Positions 1 to 6,805 of a DNA stretch of 18,574 bases are shown here, one piece after another. The stretch lies in assembly GCA_015231995.1 (NCBI GenBank), contig JADGAO010000036.1:1-18574 (forward strand), read 5' to 3'. The stretch comes from Nitrospinota bacterium. GTDB taxonomy: Bacteria; Nitrospinota_A; UBA7883; JACRLM01. The notes below the pieces were generated by a model. The model made no database searches. It had not been told where the DNA came from and saw nothing but the letters and a program-made list of their open reading frames with translations. Position numbers and translations under genes: made by a program. How positions within the stretch are numbered: the first letter of the stretch is position 1; each line of letters opens with the position of its first letter.

Positions 1-124
1 CCAATTCCGGGGGGATTTTTAAATTATTTTGGTTTGATCCAAAAAAATTTTCGTTTGGCGCATGATTACATGGCGATTACTCAAGTTGGCCACGCAATCT
101 TGTTGGGCTGATAATATATTGAAA
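1..124. other. Chromosomal flank left of the element
   Basis: AT-rich DNA outside the left direct repeat, so presumably the chromosome that originally lay 3' of the tRNA-Thr gene. I see no convincing gene, terminator or repeat in these bases. Confidence 0.5.
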
Positions 125-174
125 AATTGGAGCCGACGGTGAGGATTGAACTCACGACCTGCTGATTACGAATC
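125..174. repeat. attL: orphan tRNA-Thr 3' fragment (direct repeat copy 1)
   Basis: These 50 bases are identical to 13147-13196. They cover the CCA end, acceptor 3' strand, T arm, variable loop, anticodon 3' stem, the anticodon and part of the 5' anticodon stem of tRNA-Thr. Identity stops at 175. No 5' tRNA half follows, so this is a partial copy and not a second tRNA. Confidence 0.95.
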
Positions 175-277
175 GGGCAATAGTAGTAATAACATGACCA
201 TTAGTGAAACGCTTTGAACCTTGCTATTATTGACTAATACCCCATAAACACTGCCTTTTCTCAATTCTTCATATTGC

Positions 278-306
278 TTGCTTGTTCACATAATTTCATT
301 CATAAT
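278..306 (+). promoter_or_regulatory. Probable sigma70 promoter of int
   Basis: TTGCTT at 278-283 and CATAAT at 301-306 are separated by exactly 17 bases. CATAAT matches the -10 consensus at 5 of 6 positions; the -35 is weak beyond TTG. Transcription would start near 313, inside the cluster of CGCTAGCCA-like repeats, so a protein bound there could repress int. Confidence 0.5.
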
Positions 307-342
307 GCTAGCCAATTGCTAACCAATTACTTCTGGCTAGCG
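306..342. repeat. Left arm-type site cluster (CGCTAGCCA-like, three copies)
   Basis: Two overlapping direct copies of TGCTARCCAATT lie at 306-317 and 317-328, with an 11-bp period. An inverted exact CGCTAGCCA lies at 334-342 (read on the minus strand). The same 9-mer occurs twice near attR. The placement suggests integrase arm-type or AlpA/Xis binding sites; this is inference. Confidence 0.55.
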
Positions 343-358
343 TTTATGGAGGTAAATC

Positions 359-1561
359 ATGGCGTTCACCGATGCGAAGATCAGGGCGCTCAAGCTGGGC
401 AAAAAGCGGAGTATCGAATGGGGCGATGACGGCTTAGGTATCCGGGTTGGGGAGAAGCGGAAATCTTGGGTTTACATGTACCGCTTCAACGGCAAGCCGC
501 GCATGATGACGCTGGGAGCTTACCCAGTCATGGGCGTGGCCGATGCTAACCTTAAACGTTCAGAGGCGCAAAAGCTTCTTGAAGACGGGTTCGACCCCGG
601 CTCCGGGCTTGTCGCCGCTAGGAAGGCCAATAGGGAGGCCATGACAGTTAGCGAGCTGGTTGAGGAATACCTGGAAAAGTGGGCGCGTCCACGGAAACGG
701 TCTGCAAAAGAAGATGAACGAATGTTACGGAAGGACGTTATCCCTGCATGGGGCGACCGCAAGGCGAAGGATATAAAGCGGCGGGACATCCTCACTTTGT
801 TGGATTCCATCCTTGAGCGTGGCGCGACCACCACTGCGAATAGAACGCTGGCCGTCATACGCAAGATGTTCAAATTCGCCGTTGGCAGGGACATCCTGGA
901 CGCTTCGCCATGCCACGATATACACGCTCCGGTGCCGGAAAACCAGCGTGACCGTATTCTTACGGATGAAGAGATACGCGCCTTCTGGCTTGGCTTGGAC
1001 AATGCAGGCATGACCCACGGTGTCCGGCTTGCGCTCCGGCTCCTGCTTGTCACGGCGCAACGTAAAAGCGAAGTTGTTTCGGCGCCGAAAAGCGAATTCG
1101 ACCTTAATGCGAAAGTCTGGACAATCCCGGCGGATAGGGCGAAGAACAAGCTGGCGCATCGTATTCCGTTATCGCCGATGGCGCTTGAGATTATCCACGA
1201 AGCGATAGCGGCGGCTGGTGATTCGCCCTGGCTATTCCCTTCACCGTTCAAGGACAAACCCATCATCCCTACCGCCGTTGACCACGCCTTGCGCAAAAAC
1301 CTTCCTAAGCTTGGGCTGGAAAACCTATGCCCGCATGACCTTCGCCGGACGGCGGCCAGCCTGATAACTGGGCTTGGGTTTAACCGTCTAATCGTTTCAA
1401 AGATACTTAACCACGTTGAACGCGGAGTAACCGCCGTTTACGACCGCCACGGCTACGATGACGAAAAGCGCATGGCTCTGGACGCATGGAGCCGCAAGCT
1501 TGAGAGTATAATCAACGGTGAGAATATGGCGAAGGTAATACCGTTCGTGAAAGGCGCATAG
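359..1561 (+). CDS. int: P4-type tyrosine integrase
   Basis: A 400-aa site-specific recombinase, the length expected for P4/CP4-57-type integrases. Residues ~1-90 form the arm-DNA-binding domain (DUF4102 type: TDAKIRAL, DGLGIRV, TLGAYPVM). Residues ~95-185 form the core-binding SAM-like domain, and ~200-385 the catalytic domain. The catalytic set is visible: R235 in AQRKSE, a lysine at 262 or 264, H326 and R329 in HDLRR, H352 in LNH, and the nucleophile Y361. The gene appears intact. It should integrate and excise the element at the 3' end of tRNA-Thr. The ATG at 359 has GGAGG six bases upstream. It reads inward from attL, and the ORF6N gene starts 1 bp after its stop. The promoter overlaps repeats shared with the other element end, so autoregulation or AlpA control is likely; in phage P4, int is repressed by Int and Vis. 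Confidence 0.95.
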   Translation: MAFTDAKIRALKLGKKRSIEWGDDGLGIRVGEKRKSWVYMYRFNGKPRMMTLGAYPVMGVADANLKRSEAQKLLEDGFDPGSGLVAARKANREAMTVSELVEEYLEKWARPRKRSAKEDERMLRKDVIPAWGDRKAKDIKRRDILTLLDSILERGATTTANRTLAVIRKMFKFAVGRDILDASPCHDIHAPVPENQRDRILTDEEIRAFWLGLDNAGMTHGVRLALRLLLVTAQRKSEVVSAPKSEFDLNAKVWTIPADRAKNKLAHRIPLSPMALEIIHEAIAAAGDSPWLFPSPFKDKPIIPTAVDHALRKNLPKLGLENLCPHDLRRTAASLITGLGFNRLIVSKILNHVERGVTAVYDRHGYDDEKRMALDAWSRKLESIINGENMAKVIPFVKGA

Positions 1562-1562
1562 G

Positions 1563-2087
1563 ATGGATAAAGGAAGGAAGTTGTTGCCACGGTCAACCGG
1601 TGTTGAAGGGCGAATTTGCCTTATTCGCGGCCACCGCGTAATGCTGGATGCCGACCTTGCCGAAATGTACGGCGTTCCCACAAAAGCGTTAAGCCAGGCG
1701 GTCAAACGAAATATCGAGAGGTTTCCCGAAGATTTCATGTTCCAGCTTACCGAGGAAGAGCACGAGTTTTTGAGGTCACAATTTGTGACCTCAAACGAAG
1801 GAAGTGGTGGCAGAAGGTATCTCCCCCGCGTGTTTACTGAACAGGGCGTAGCGATGTTGTCCACCGTGCTCAATAGCAAAAGGGCTATTGAAGTAAATAT
1901 CACGATCATGCGGGCGTTTGTCCGGCTCCGTGAGTTGATGTCCACGCATAAAGACCTGGCCCTCAAGCTTGACGACATGGAGAAAAAATACGACCGCCAG
2001 TTCAAGGTTGTGTTCGACGCCATCCGCCAGTTGATGGCGCCGGAGGTCAAGAAGGGAAAGCGGATAGGGTTCACGCACGACAAGTAA
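1563..2087 (+). CDS. ORF6N-domain protein
   Basis: A 174-aa protein with the ORF6N domain of phage and mobile-element proteins (related to the KilA-N/Bro-N group, presumed DNA-binding). Family hallmarks are visible: IRGHRVMLDADLAEMYGV near residues 21-38, then NIERFPEDFMFQLT, then GRRYLPRVFTEQGVAMLSTVL followed by NITIMRAFVRLREL. The C-terminal ~45 residues are charged and probably helical or coiled-coil. It begins 1 bp after the int stop and is probably co-transcribed and translationally coupled with int. The segment coding LRSQFVTSN contains a perfect 27-bp palindrome (see separate entry). The function of ORF6N proteins is not established; a regulatory role in the element is a guess. Confidence 0.88.
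   Translation: MDKGRKLLPRSTGVEGRICLIRGHRVMLDADLAEMYGVPTKALSQAVKRNIERFPEDFMFQLTEEEHEFLRSQFVTSNEGSGGRRYLPRVFTEQGVAMLSTVLNSKRAIEVNITIMRAFVRLRELMSTHKDLALKLDDMEKKYDRQFKVVFDAIRQLMAPEVKKGKRIGFTHDK
1769..1795. repeat. Perfect 27-bp palindrome inside the ORF6N gene
   Basis: Two 13-base arms, TTTGAGGTCACAA at 1769-1781 and its exact reverse complement at 1783-1795, flank the single base T1782. It lies within coding sequence (…RSQFVTSN…). Arms this long and this tight are not expected by chance in a window of this size. It may be an operator, a recombination target or an RNA hairpin. Confidence 0.85.
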
Positions 2088-2186
2088 TGGATACCTTGTT
2101 CGGTCTAGGGTAGCTCCCGAAAACGGTAATTCCCTTGACCGCATGGCCGGACATTCACTACAAGGATGCCGATAAGGAAGCGCGAT

Positions 2187-3314
2187 ATGCCTAAGTATCC
2201 CAGCCGTTATAACCTCCTTGAAATATCCCATCTTCTTTGCGGCTTGGATTTAGATGAGAAACCACCGCTATCCGAACAGGCAGAGAATGTTGCCGTAGTT
2301 TTTTACAATATGCTGATACCGGATACTTATGGCCTTACTGTCTATTTCAGATACCGAGGGCATAATCTTAGTAATAACTCTTCTGAGGGTTGCGAATTTA
2401 TATTTGACGCTTTTTTTTATGATTCTGGCGAAGAAAACTACGATCCAAACCAAGGATATTCATATAGGGATATTACTGAATCAAGTATGACTACTGAAAA
2501 AATCTTGAAAGAGATGTACGTTTATCGCCAAGACTGGTTCAAATTTCTCGAATATGAAACAAATGCAACCAGGGCGGAAACCTCTCAAATACTATCAAAA
2601 CTACCTGACAAACTCGAATTCCCTGCACACCTCAAAGCTAAGATACGGTTTGACGATTCCAAGTCCTTATTGACTTTTATAGGGATTATGTCTGGGGAAG
2701 AAATGAATGCGTTACAAGAGCTGTCGGCTGATCCTACATATGCTCAAGCGGTCTTATCGCTTTACGTGAATTCTCAACCGCCTCTTTTGCCTAAAGATTT
2801 CCATAAACGCCGCAAGTTAATTTGCGAGCTATACAAGTCCAATCCATTTTGGGGTAAATCCATTGACAATATAGAGATGGCTCCAAGCTGTGACGGCGCG
2901 CTTATCCCTGAATCACTGGGAAGCGATGAATCCTTAGACCCGAAACCTGCGGGGTGGACTGCACGGAAAAGCGCGTCAATTTTCCCTACACCTCCGGGGA
3001 CAAAGTGGGAGGAGATCGTTATCTCTTTCCTGAACGGGGATGACGTTTCAATTCGTATTGGAAAGGACTCCACCAAGACAAACTACAAAGAAATGGGGAT
3101 GATTGATGGCCGGGGAGACGGTACAAATGTTCAATGGAAATTATTAGAGCAGGTTGCTAATAATCATGGCACATTTCCCAAAGGGCACGATTATAAGCAA
3201 CGGCAACTTTTAGCACAAAAGCTCAGGTCATATTTTAATCTCTTGAATGAACCCTTCGTTAAAAAGAATCTCAAATGGGAGACTGTTTTCGTCATCCACC
3301 CAGAACCGGAATAA
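2187..3314 (+). CDS. Hypothetical island protein, 375 aa
   Basis: I do not recognise a named family. I chose the ATG at 2187 because AAGGAAG (2174-2180) precedes it at good spacing; the in-frame ATG at 2166 lacks a well-placed ribosome binding site and would add seven residues. Residues ~139-194 (FPAHLKAKIRFDD … GIMSGEEMNALQELSADPTYAQAV) look like a short module I associate with diverse uncharacterised bacterial proteins. Residues ~274-370 (WEEIVISFLNG … YKEMGMIDGRG … WKLLEQVANNHG … QKLRSYFNL) resemble another recurring C-terminal domain that could form a winged helix. Both assignments are from memory. There are no signal peptide or membrane segments. The DNA is visibly more AT-rich than int and the primase, which suggests separate acquisition. 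A 99-bp gap separates it from the ORF6N gene. Its position between int and alpA would suit an accessory or defence cargo gene, but no enzymatic motif is visible. Confidence 0.75.
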   Translation: MPKYPSRYNLLEISHLLCGLDLDEKPPLSEQAENVAVVFYNMLIPDTYGLTVYFRYRGHNLSNNSSEGCEFIFDAFFYDSGEENYDPNQGYSYRDITESSMTTEKILKEMYVYRQDWFKFLEYETNATRAETSQILSKLPDKLEFPAHLKAKIRFDDSKSLLTFIGIMSGEEMNALQELSADPTYAQAVLSLYVNSQPPLLPKDFHKRRKLICELYKSNPFWGKSIDNIEMAPSCDGALIPESLGSDESLDPKPAGWTARKSASIFPTPPGTKWEEIVISFLNGDDVSIRIGKDSTKTNYKEMGMIDGRGDGTNVQWKLLEQVANNHGTFPKGHDYKQRQLLAQKLRSYFNLLNEPFVKKNLKWETVFVIHPEPE

Positions 3315-3429
3315 ACCGAACTGACGCATTTTTCGCGTTTTTGCCCCACCTGTTTCATAGCTTTCCTCCATCGCATAACAGCCTATCTTTCAAGGCAGTT
3401 CAGTTATTTAACATTTCCTTTGAAAAATG

Positions 3430-3452
3430 ACCGCGAAAAATACCGCGAAAAA
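3430..3452 (+). repeat. Tandem ACCGCGAAAAA repeat upstream of alpA
   Basis: Two exact 11-mers, at 3430-3440 and 3442-3452, repeat with a 12-bp period. A related CGCGAAAAA lies in inverted orientation at 3329-3337. The near-helical spacing in a gene-free regulatory region suggests protein-binding sites. Confidence 0.5.
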
Positions 3453-3463
3453 AAGAATTTTCA

Positions 3464-3481
3464 CCCTTGAGTACTTAAGGG
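3464..3481. promoter_or_regulatory. Operator-like 18-bp palindrome upstream of alpA
   Basis: CCCTTGAGTACTTAAGGG is palindromic at 16 of 18 positions; only the sixth pair mismatches. It ends 45 bases before the alpA ATG, where a repressor or the operon's own regulator could bind. Confidence 0.5.
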
Positions 3482-3526
3482 ACGCAACATGTTGAGCCGT
3501 CCCGAAACTCGATAGAAGGAAAGCTT

Positions 3527-3730
3527 ATGTCGGAAGCAATTTTACGGTGGAAGCAAGTCAAAGAGTTGGTAAACCTGAGCAGGGTCACTTGTTGGAGGCT
3601 TGAGCGGCGCGGCCTATTCCCCGGACGTGTGACCCTTGGATCGAATTCATGCGGCTGGCGCTTGTCAGAGATATCTGCGTGGCTCGAAAGCCGACCGAGA
3701 GTCGGGCAGAAGGTGGGGGGTGGGAAATGA
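3527..3730 (+). CDS. alpA: AlpA-family regulator/excisionase
   Basis: A 67-aa MerR-like winged-helix protein of the AlpA/Vis family. The helix-turn-helix is visible in LRWKQVKELVNLSRVTCWRLERRGLFP (described in two parts: residues ~6-18 and ~19-32), followed by the typical 'PGRVTLGSNSCGWRLSEISAWLESRP' arrangement, in which a Trp-Arg motif precedes the recognition wing. In CP4-57 and P4, AlpA/Vis activates or represses int and promotes excision. Here it probably controls int, its own operon, or both. The start is set by AGAAGGA six bases upstream of the ATG. Its stop overlaps the next ATG (ATGA), so it is the first gene of a coupled operon running through the primase to the 178-aa gene. Confidence 0.88.
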   Translation: MSEAILRWKQVKELVNLSRVTCWRLERRGLFPGRVTLGSNSCGWRLSEISAWLESRPRVGQKVGGGK

Positions 3731-3879
3731 AACAGAATAAAATGGCTCCCCGGCGCCAACCGGGGAGCGGGAGCAGAAATCAAACTACTGCCCATTTTAT
3801 CGCTGTCCGGCGCCATGCGAAAGAGTTTTTCGTGAACTCTAGCGCCATGATTGCCGCCTTACTTTTGGGGAGGGTGTAA
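3727..3879 (+). CDS. Small basic protein between alpA and primase, 50 aa
   Basis: Begins at an ATGA overlap with the alpA stop, with a G-rich stretch (GGTGGGGGGTGGG) just upstream as a possible ribosome binding site. It ends two bases before the primase ATG. The product is basic at the N-terminus (MKQNKMAPRRQPGSGSRNQ) and ends in a short hydrophobic stretch (MIAALLLGRV). I do not recognise a family. Perfect packing between two real genes in a different frame supports translation, but it could merely be a coupling leader that keeps ribosomes moving into the primase gene. Confidence 0.5.
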   Translation: MKQNKMAPRRQPGSGSRNQTTAHFIAVRRHAKEFFVNSSAMIAALLLGRV

Positions 3880-3881
3880 CT

Positions 3882-6272
3882 ATGGACAACCTCAACCAAT
3901 TGCTCGACGAGATGCGATCCTATGGACTGAACCCGGACACATTGCGGGTTGGGATGAACCGCTTCCCCGGCGGTGGAAAAGGTTCCAAGAATAAGGCGGG
4001 ATGGTGCCGAGTGTTTGATGATGGACTTGGCGCCGTTTTCGGCGACTGGTCAACGGGCTTACACGTTGTTTGGCAGGCTAAACGCGACAAACCTTATTCT
4101 CCGGCAGAGCGTGAAGCATTTAAGCGGCGCTGTGCCGAAGCCAAGGCGCAGGCCGAGGCCGAACTAAAAGCCAGGCAGGATGAAGCCGCAAAAGAGGCGA
4201 AGCGGATATTTGGAGAATCAAAAAAAGAGTCTGCCAGCCATCCATACTTGGTTAAAAAAGGAATCAAACCGCATGGATTGCGGATTAAAGACAACCGCCT
4301 GGTGATACCGATACGCGACGGCAAGGAGATTATCTCACTCCAACTTATCTCAGCTGACGGCGGCAAACTATTTCTGGAAGGCGGGAGATACAAGGGCGGT
4401 TATTTCACCATTGGTTCTATGGATGGCGCTACGACCCTGTGTATCGCAGAAGGTTTTGCAACCGGCGCAAGTATCCATGAGGCGACCGGCTATCCGGTGG
4501 CTGTGGCGTTTAACGCCGGAAACCTTGAGCTTGTAGCAAAGTCCATGAGGGAGAAATTCCCCAATGTAAAAATCGTCCTTTGTGCCGATGACGACTACAA
4601 AACTAAAGGCAACCCCGGCCTGACCAAGGCGACCGAAGCGGCGCGGGCTGTTAATGGTCTATTGGCAATTCCTAGCTTCGGTGATAACAGGCCAGAGGGT
4701 GCGAAGGATTTTAACGACATGGCGGCGCATCGTGGGCAAGGGGCGGTGGATCAGTGTGTGCGGGGAGCTTTACCTGTAGCAGACCATGAAGAGTGGCCGA
4801 TTCCACAACCATTAACGTCAAAGGTAGAGGCGGAACCATTCCCCCTAGACGCGATTCCCACTGTTATCCGTGCGGCTGTGGAAGAGGTTCAGCGGTTTAC
4901 TAAAGCTCCGATAGCGCTTGTAGCATCATCGGCTTTGGGGGTGGTGTCATTGGCTGTGCAGGCTCATGTTGACGTGCAACGCGCCAAGGGTTTGTCAGGG
5001 CCGGTGTCTTTAGACTTATTAATCCTTGGTGATTCTGGCGAACGTAAATCCACCTGCGATGGATATTTTATGAGGCCGATCCGTGATTATGAAAAGGAGC
5101 AAGCCGAGGCCGCGAAACCTCTAATAAAGGATTACATGGCGGCAAGCGAAGTATGGGCGGCCAAGCAAGGAGCTTTCAAAGATAAAATCCGCCAGGATGC
5201 CAAGGGTGGGAAGTCCACAGAAGAGGCTGAATCCGCTTTGCGCGATCTTGAACATAACAAGCCGATGCCTCCAAAGACGCCAAGGTTAATCTATCTCGAT
5301 GCTACACCTGAAGCGCTTAAATTCGAGTTGGCGAAGAAATGGCCATCGGGGGGTATAGTGTCCGCCGATGCCGGGATTGTCTTAGGCGCGCATGGCATGG
5401 GCAAAGAGTCTGTCATGAGAAACCTCGTTACCATGAATCTGCTATGGGACGGGGCGGATATAGCTACTGAACGGCGTTCTACGGAATCTTTCATCGTGCG
5501 CGGTGCGAGGCTAACAGTATCGCTGGCGGTGCAGGAATCAGTTTTGCGTGAATTCTCCGCTCAATCCGGCAAGCTGGCGCGTGGGACAGGATTCTTTGCC
5601 CGATTCTTAATTGCATGGCCGGAGTCAACTCAGGGTGATAGGCCGTTCAGCGAACCACCCGAAACCTGGCCTGCGCTGGGTGAGTTCCACCGGCGGATAA
5701 GCGCAATTCTGGCCAACCCTGTGCCGATTGACGAGGACGGCGCGTTAACCCCTTTCATGTTGTCTTTGACACCAGAAGCGAAAGACAGTTGGATTATTTA
5801 CCACGACACGATTGAGAGCCAGCTAAAAGCCGGTGGAGAGCTTCACGACATCCGGGACGTGGCCTCCAAGTCCGCCGATAACGCGGCACGGCTGGCGGCC
5901 TTGTTTCATGTCATGGAACAAGGTGTGACCGGGGCTGTGGGGCTGGAATCCTTTGGGGGCGCGGCCAGGATTGCGGCATGGCATTTAAATGAGTCACGCC
6001 GATTCTTCGGTGAGCTTGCCCTGCCATCGGAACTGGCGGACGCGGCGCGGTTGGATAGCTGGTTGATCGCCTATTGCGACCGCGAACATGTCCAAGTCGT
6101 TTCGCGCCGGACAATTCAGCAATATGTAACACCTGTTCATCTCCGTAAAAAAGTTTCACTTGATGAGGCTTTGCAGGTTCTTGAGGATGTTGGACGGGTG
6201 CGGCTGATAAATGAGGGACACCGGAAGGATGTTCATCTGAACCCGCATTTACTCAAAGGGGGCAAAGCATGA
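3882..6272 (+). CDS. Toprim primase fused to DUF3987 helicase-like domain
   Basis: A 796-aa replication protein of the kind found in satellites and integrative elements. Residues ~1-65 are a small N-terminal domain. Residues ~75-115 are a charged, Ala/Glu/Lys-rich helix. Residues ~183-265 are a Toprim domain with E190 (CIAEGFATGAS) and the acidic ADDD at 235-238, followed by DFND at 276-279. Residues ~320-770 are a DUF3987 ATPase-like region with the Walker A-type loop GDSGERKS at 383-390 and LIYLDAT near 469-475. The C-terminal ~60 residues look like a winged helix. It should prime and possibly unwind the element's DNA. The ribosome binding site GGGAGGGTG ends shortly before the ATG at 3882. 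The stop overlaps the next start (ATGA). A candidate origin lies about 60 bp downstream, inside the next gene, which resembles the primase-origin arrangement of other satellites. No zinc-ribbon cysteines are evident in the N-terminus. Confidence 0.9.
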   Translation: MDNLNQLLDEMRSYGLNPDTLRVGMNRFPGGGKGSKNKAGWCRVFDDGLGAVFGDWSTGLHVVWQAKRDKPYSPAEREAFKRRCAEAKAQAEAELKARQDEAAKEAKRIFGESKKESASHPYLVKKGIKPHGLRIKDNRLVIPIRDGKEIISLQLISADGGKLFLEGGRYKGGYFTIGSMDGATTLCIAEGFATGASIHEATGYPVAVAFNAGNLELVAKSMREKFPNVKIVLCADDDYKTKGNPGLTKATEAARAVNGLLAIPSFGDNRPEGAKDFNDMAAHRGQGAVDQCVRGALPVADHEEWPIPQPLTSKVEAEPFPLDAIPTVIRAAVEEVQRFTKAPIALVASSALGVVSLAVQAHVDVQRAKGLSGPVSLDLLILGDSGERKSTCDGYFMRPIRDYEKEQAEAAKPLIKDYMAASEVWAAKQGAFKDKIRQDAKGGKSTEEAESALRDLEHNKPMPPKTPRLIYLDATPEALKFELAKKWPSGGIVSADAGIVLGAHGMGKESVMRNLVTMNLLWDGADIATERRSTESFIVRGARLTVSLAVQESVLREFSAQSGKLARGTGFFARFLIAWPESTQGDRPFSEPPETWPALGEFHRRISAILANPVPIDEDGALTPFMLSLTPEAKDSWIIYHDTIESQLKAGGELHDIRDVASKSADNAARLAALFHVMEQGVTGAVGLESFGGAARIAAWHLNESRRFFGELALPSELADAARLDSWLIAYCDREHVQVVSRRTIQQYVTPVHLRKKVSLDEALQVLEDVGRVRLINEGHRKDVHLNPHLLKGGKA

Positions 6273-6805
6273 CAACCCTTGGTGAACTGATTCGGGGCAG
6301 TTTAAAACCACGCCCACTGCCTCCTGCTACTGCTACACCCGCTACACCTGCTACAGTTGCGCCGTTTCCACCTCCAAGTGTAGCGACTGTAGCGTCTGTA
6401 GCGGTAGCAAACCATCTGGGTGACAAAAGCCTGCTGTCTCTTGAAATGGCGAAGCCCACTCCGCCCATACCCCTCGTCCACCAGCAACCACTGCCGACTG
6501 ATGACCTTTTGCCATATCCGTCGAGACGGCGGCTCTACGCCTGTCAGAACGGCCTTTTCCTCAGGCTCAAACGGCGGCTGGTCGAGGTTGAGGTATTCAC
6601 TGACCCGGAGACAGAAGCGGCTCTAAGCGCCTGGGCGTCCGATGAGGCTATTGAAGCGCTATACAGAGGGGAGCGGTCATGGCCCGAACAGCGCAGGCGC
6701 ATTTACCAATGGGCGCGGTTGGAGGTTGCGGCAATCCGTCTTCACCGGAAACACTTGGATGGGGTGAAATGCCATGCGAGCGATGGGGTCAAGCCCTTAA
6801 TCTGA
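6269..6805 (+). CDS. Hypothetical 178-aa protein with Ala/Thr/Val/Pro-rich segment
   Basis: Starts in an ATGA overlap with the primase stop and so is translationally coupled to it. Residues ~16-47 are low-complexity (ATATPATPATV … SVATVASVAVAN). The rest, ~80-178, is a compact Arg/Glu/Trp-rich, probably helical domain (RRRLYACQNGLFLRLKRRLVEV … SWPEQRRRIYQWARLEVAAIRLHRKH). I recall similar short genes downstream of DUF3987 primases in proteobacterial islands, but I know no assigned function. The low-complexity segment is encoded by a mirror-symmetric array of GCTAC pentamers. The peptide there may simply be what a nucleotide-level element happens to encode. Confidence 0.72.
   Translation: MTTLGELIRGSLKPRPLPPATATPATPATVAPFPPPSVATVASVAVANHLGDKSLLSLEMAKPTPPIPLVHQQPLPTDDLLPYPSRRRLYACQNGLFLRLKRRLVEVEVFTDPETEAALSAWASDEAIEALYRGERSWPEQRRRIYQWARLEVAAIRLHRKHLDGVKCHASDGVKPLI
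6326..6408. repeat. Mirror-symmetric array of eight GCTAC/GTAGC pentamers (candidate origin)
   Basis: GCTAC begins at 6326, 6332, 6341 and 6350. Its reverse complement GTAGC begins at 6380, 6389, 6398 and 6404. Spacings are 6-9-9 then 9-9-6, and all four pairs share one centre, base 6367. The two 29-bp arms (6326-6354, 6380-6408) agree at 23 of 29 positions. It lies just downstream of the primase, where an iteron-type origin would be plausible. Confidence 0.75.

Larger units (their letters stand above)
175..358. other. Element left end, non-coding, att-proximal regulatory DNA
   Basis: AT-rich region between the attL repeat and int with no gene visible. It holds the likely int promoter and three CGCTAGCCA-like repeats, described separately. 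The int ribosome binding site GGAGG is at 348-352. Confidence 0.6.
3315..3526. other. Regulatory gap upstream of the alpA operon
   Basis: A 212-bp AT-rich gap that holds the tandem ACCGCGAAAAA repeats, an inverted CGCGAAAAA at 3329-3337, the 18-bp palindrome, and the alpA ribosome binding site (AGAAGGA, 3514-3520). On the minus strand there is a near-ideal GGAGG ribosome binding site at 3365-3369 in front of an ATG at 3358. I found no well-spaced -35/-10 pair that I trust. Confidence 0.5.

Noticed and set aside
125..174. Second tRNA-Thr gene at the left end
   Set aside because: Only the 3' half is present; the 5' acceptor, D arm and most of the 5' anticodon stem are missing, so it is an att remnant.
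520..1296. Long open frame on the minus strand across the integrase gene (258 aa)
   Set aside because: It is a shadow of int: the integrase frame has full catalytic motifs and a good ribosome binding site, while the opposite frame is Ser/Arg-rich and shows no family features.
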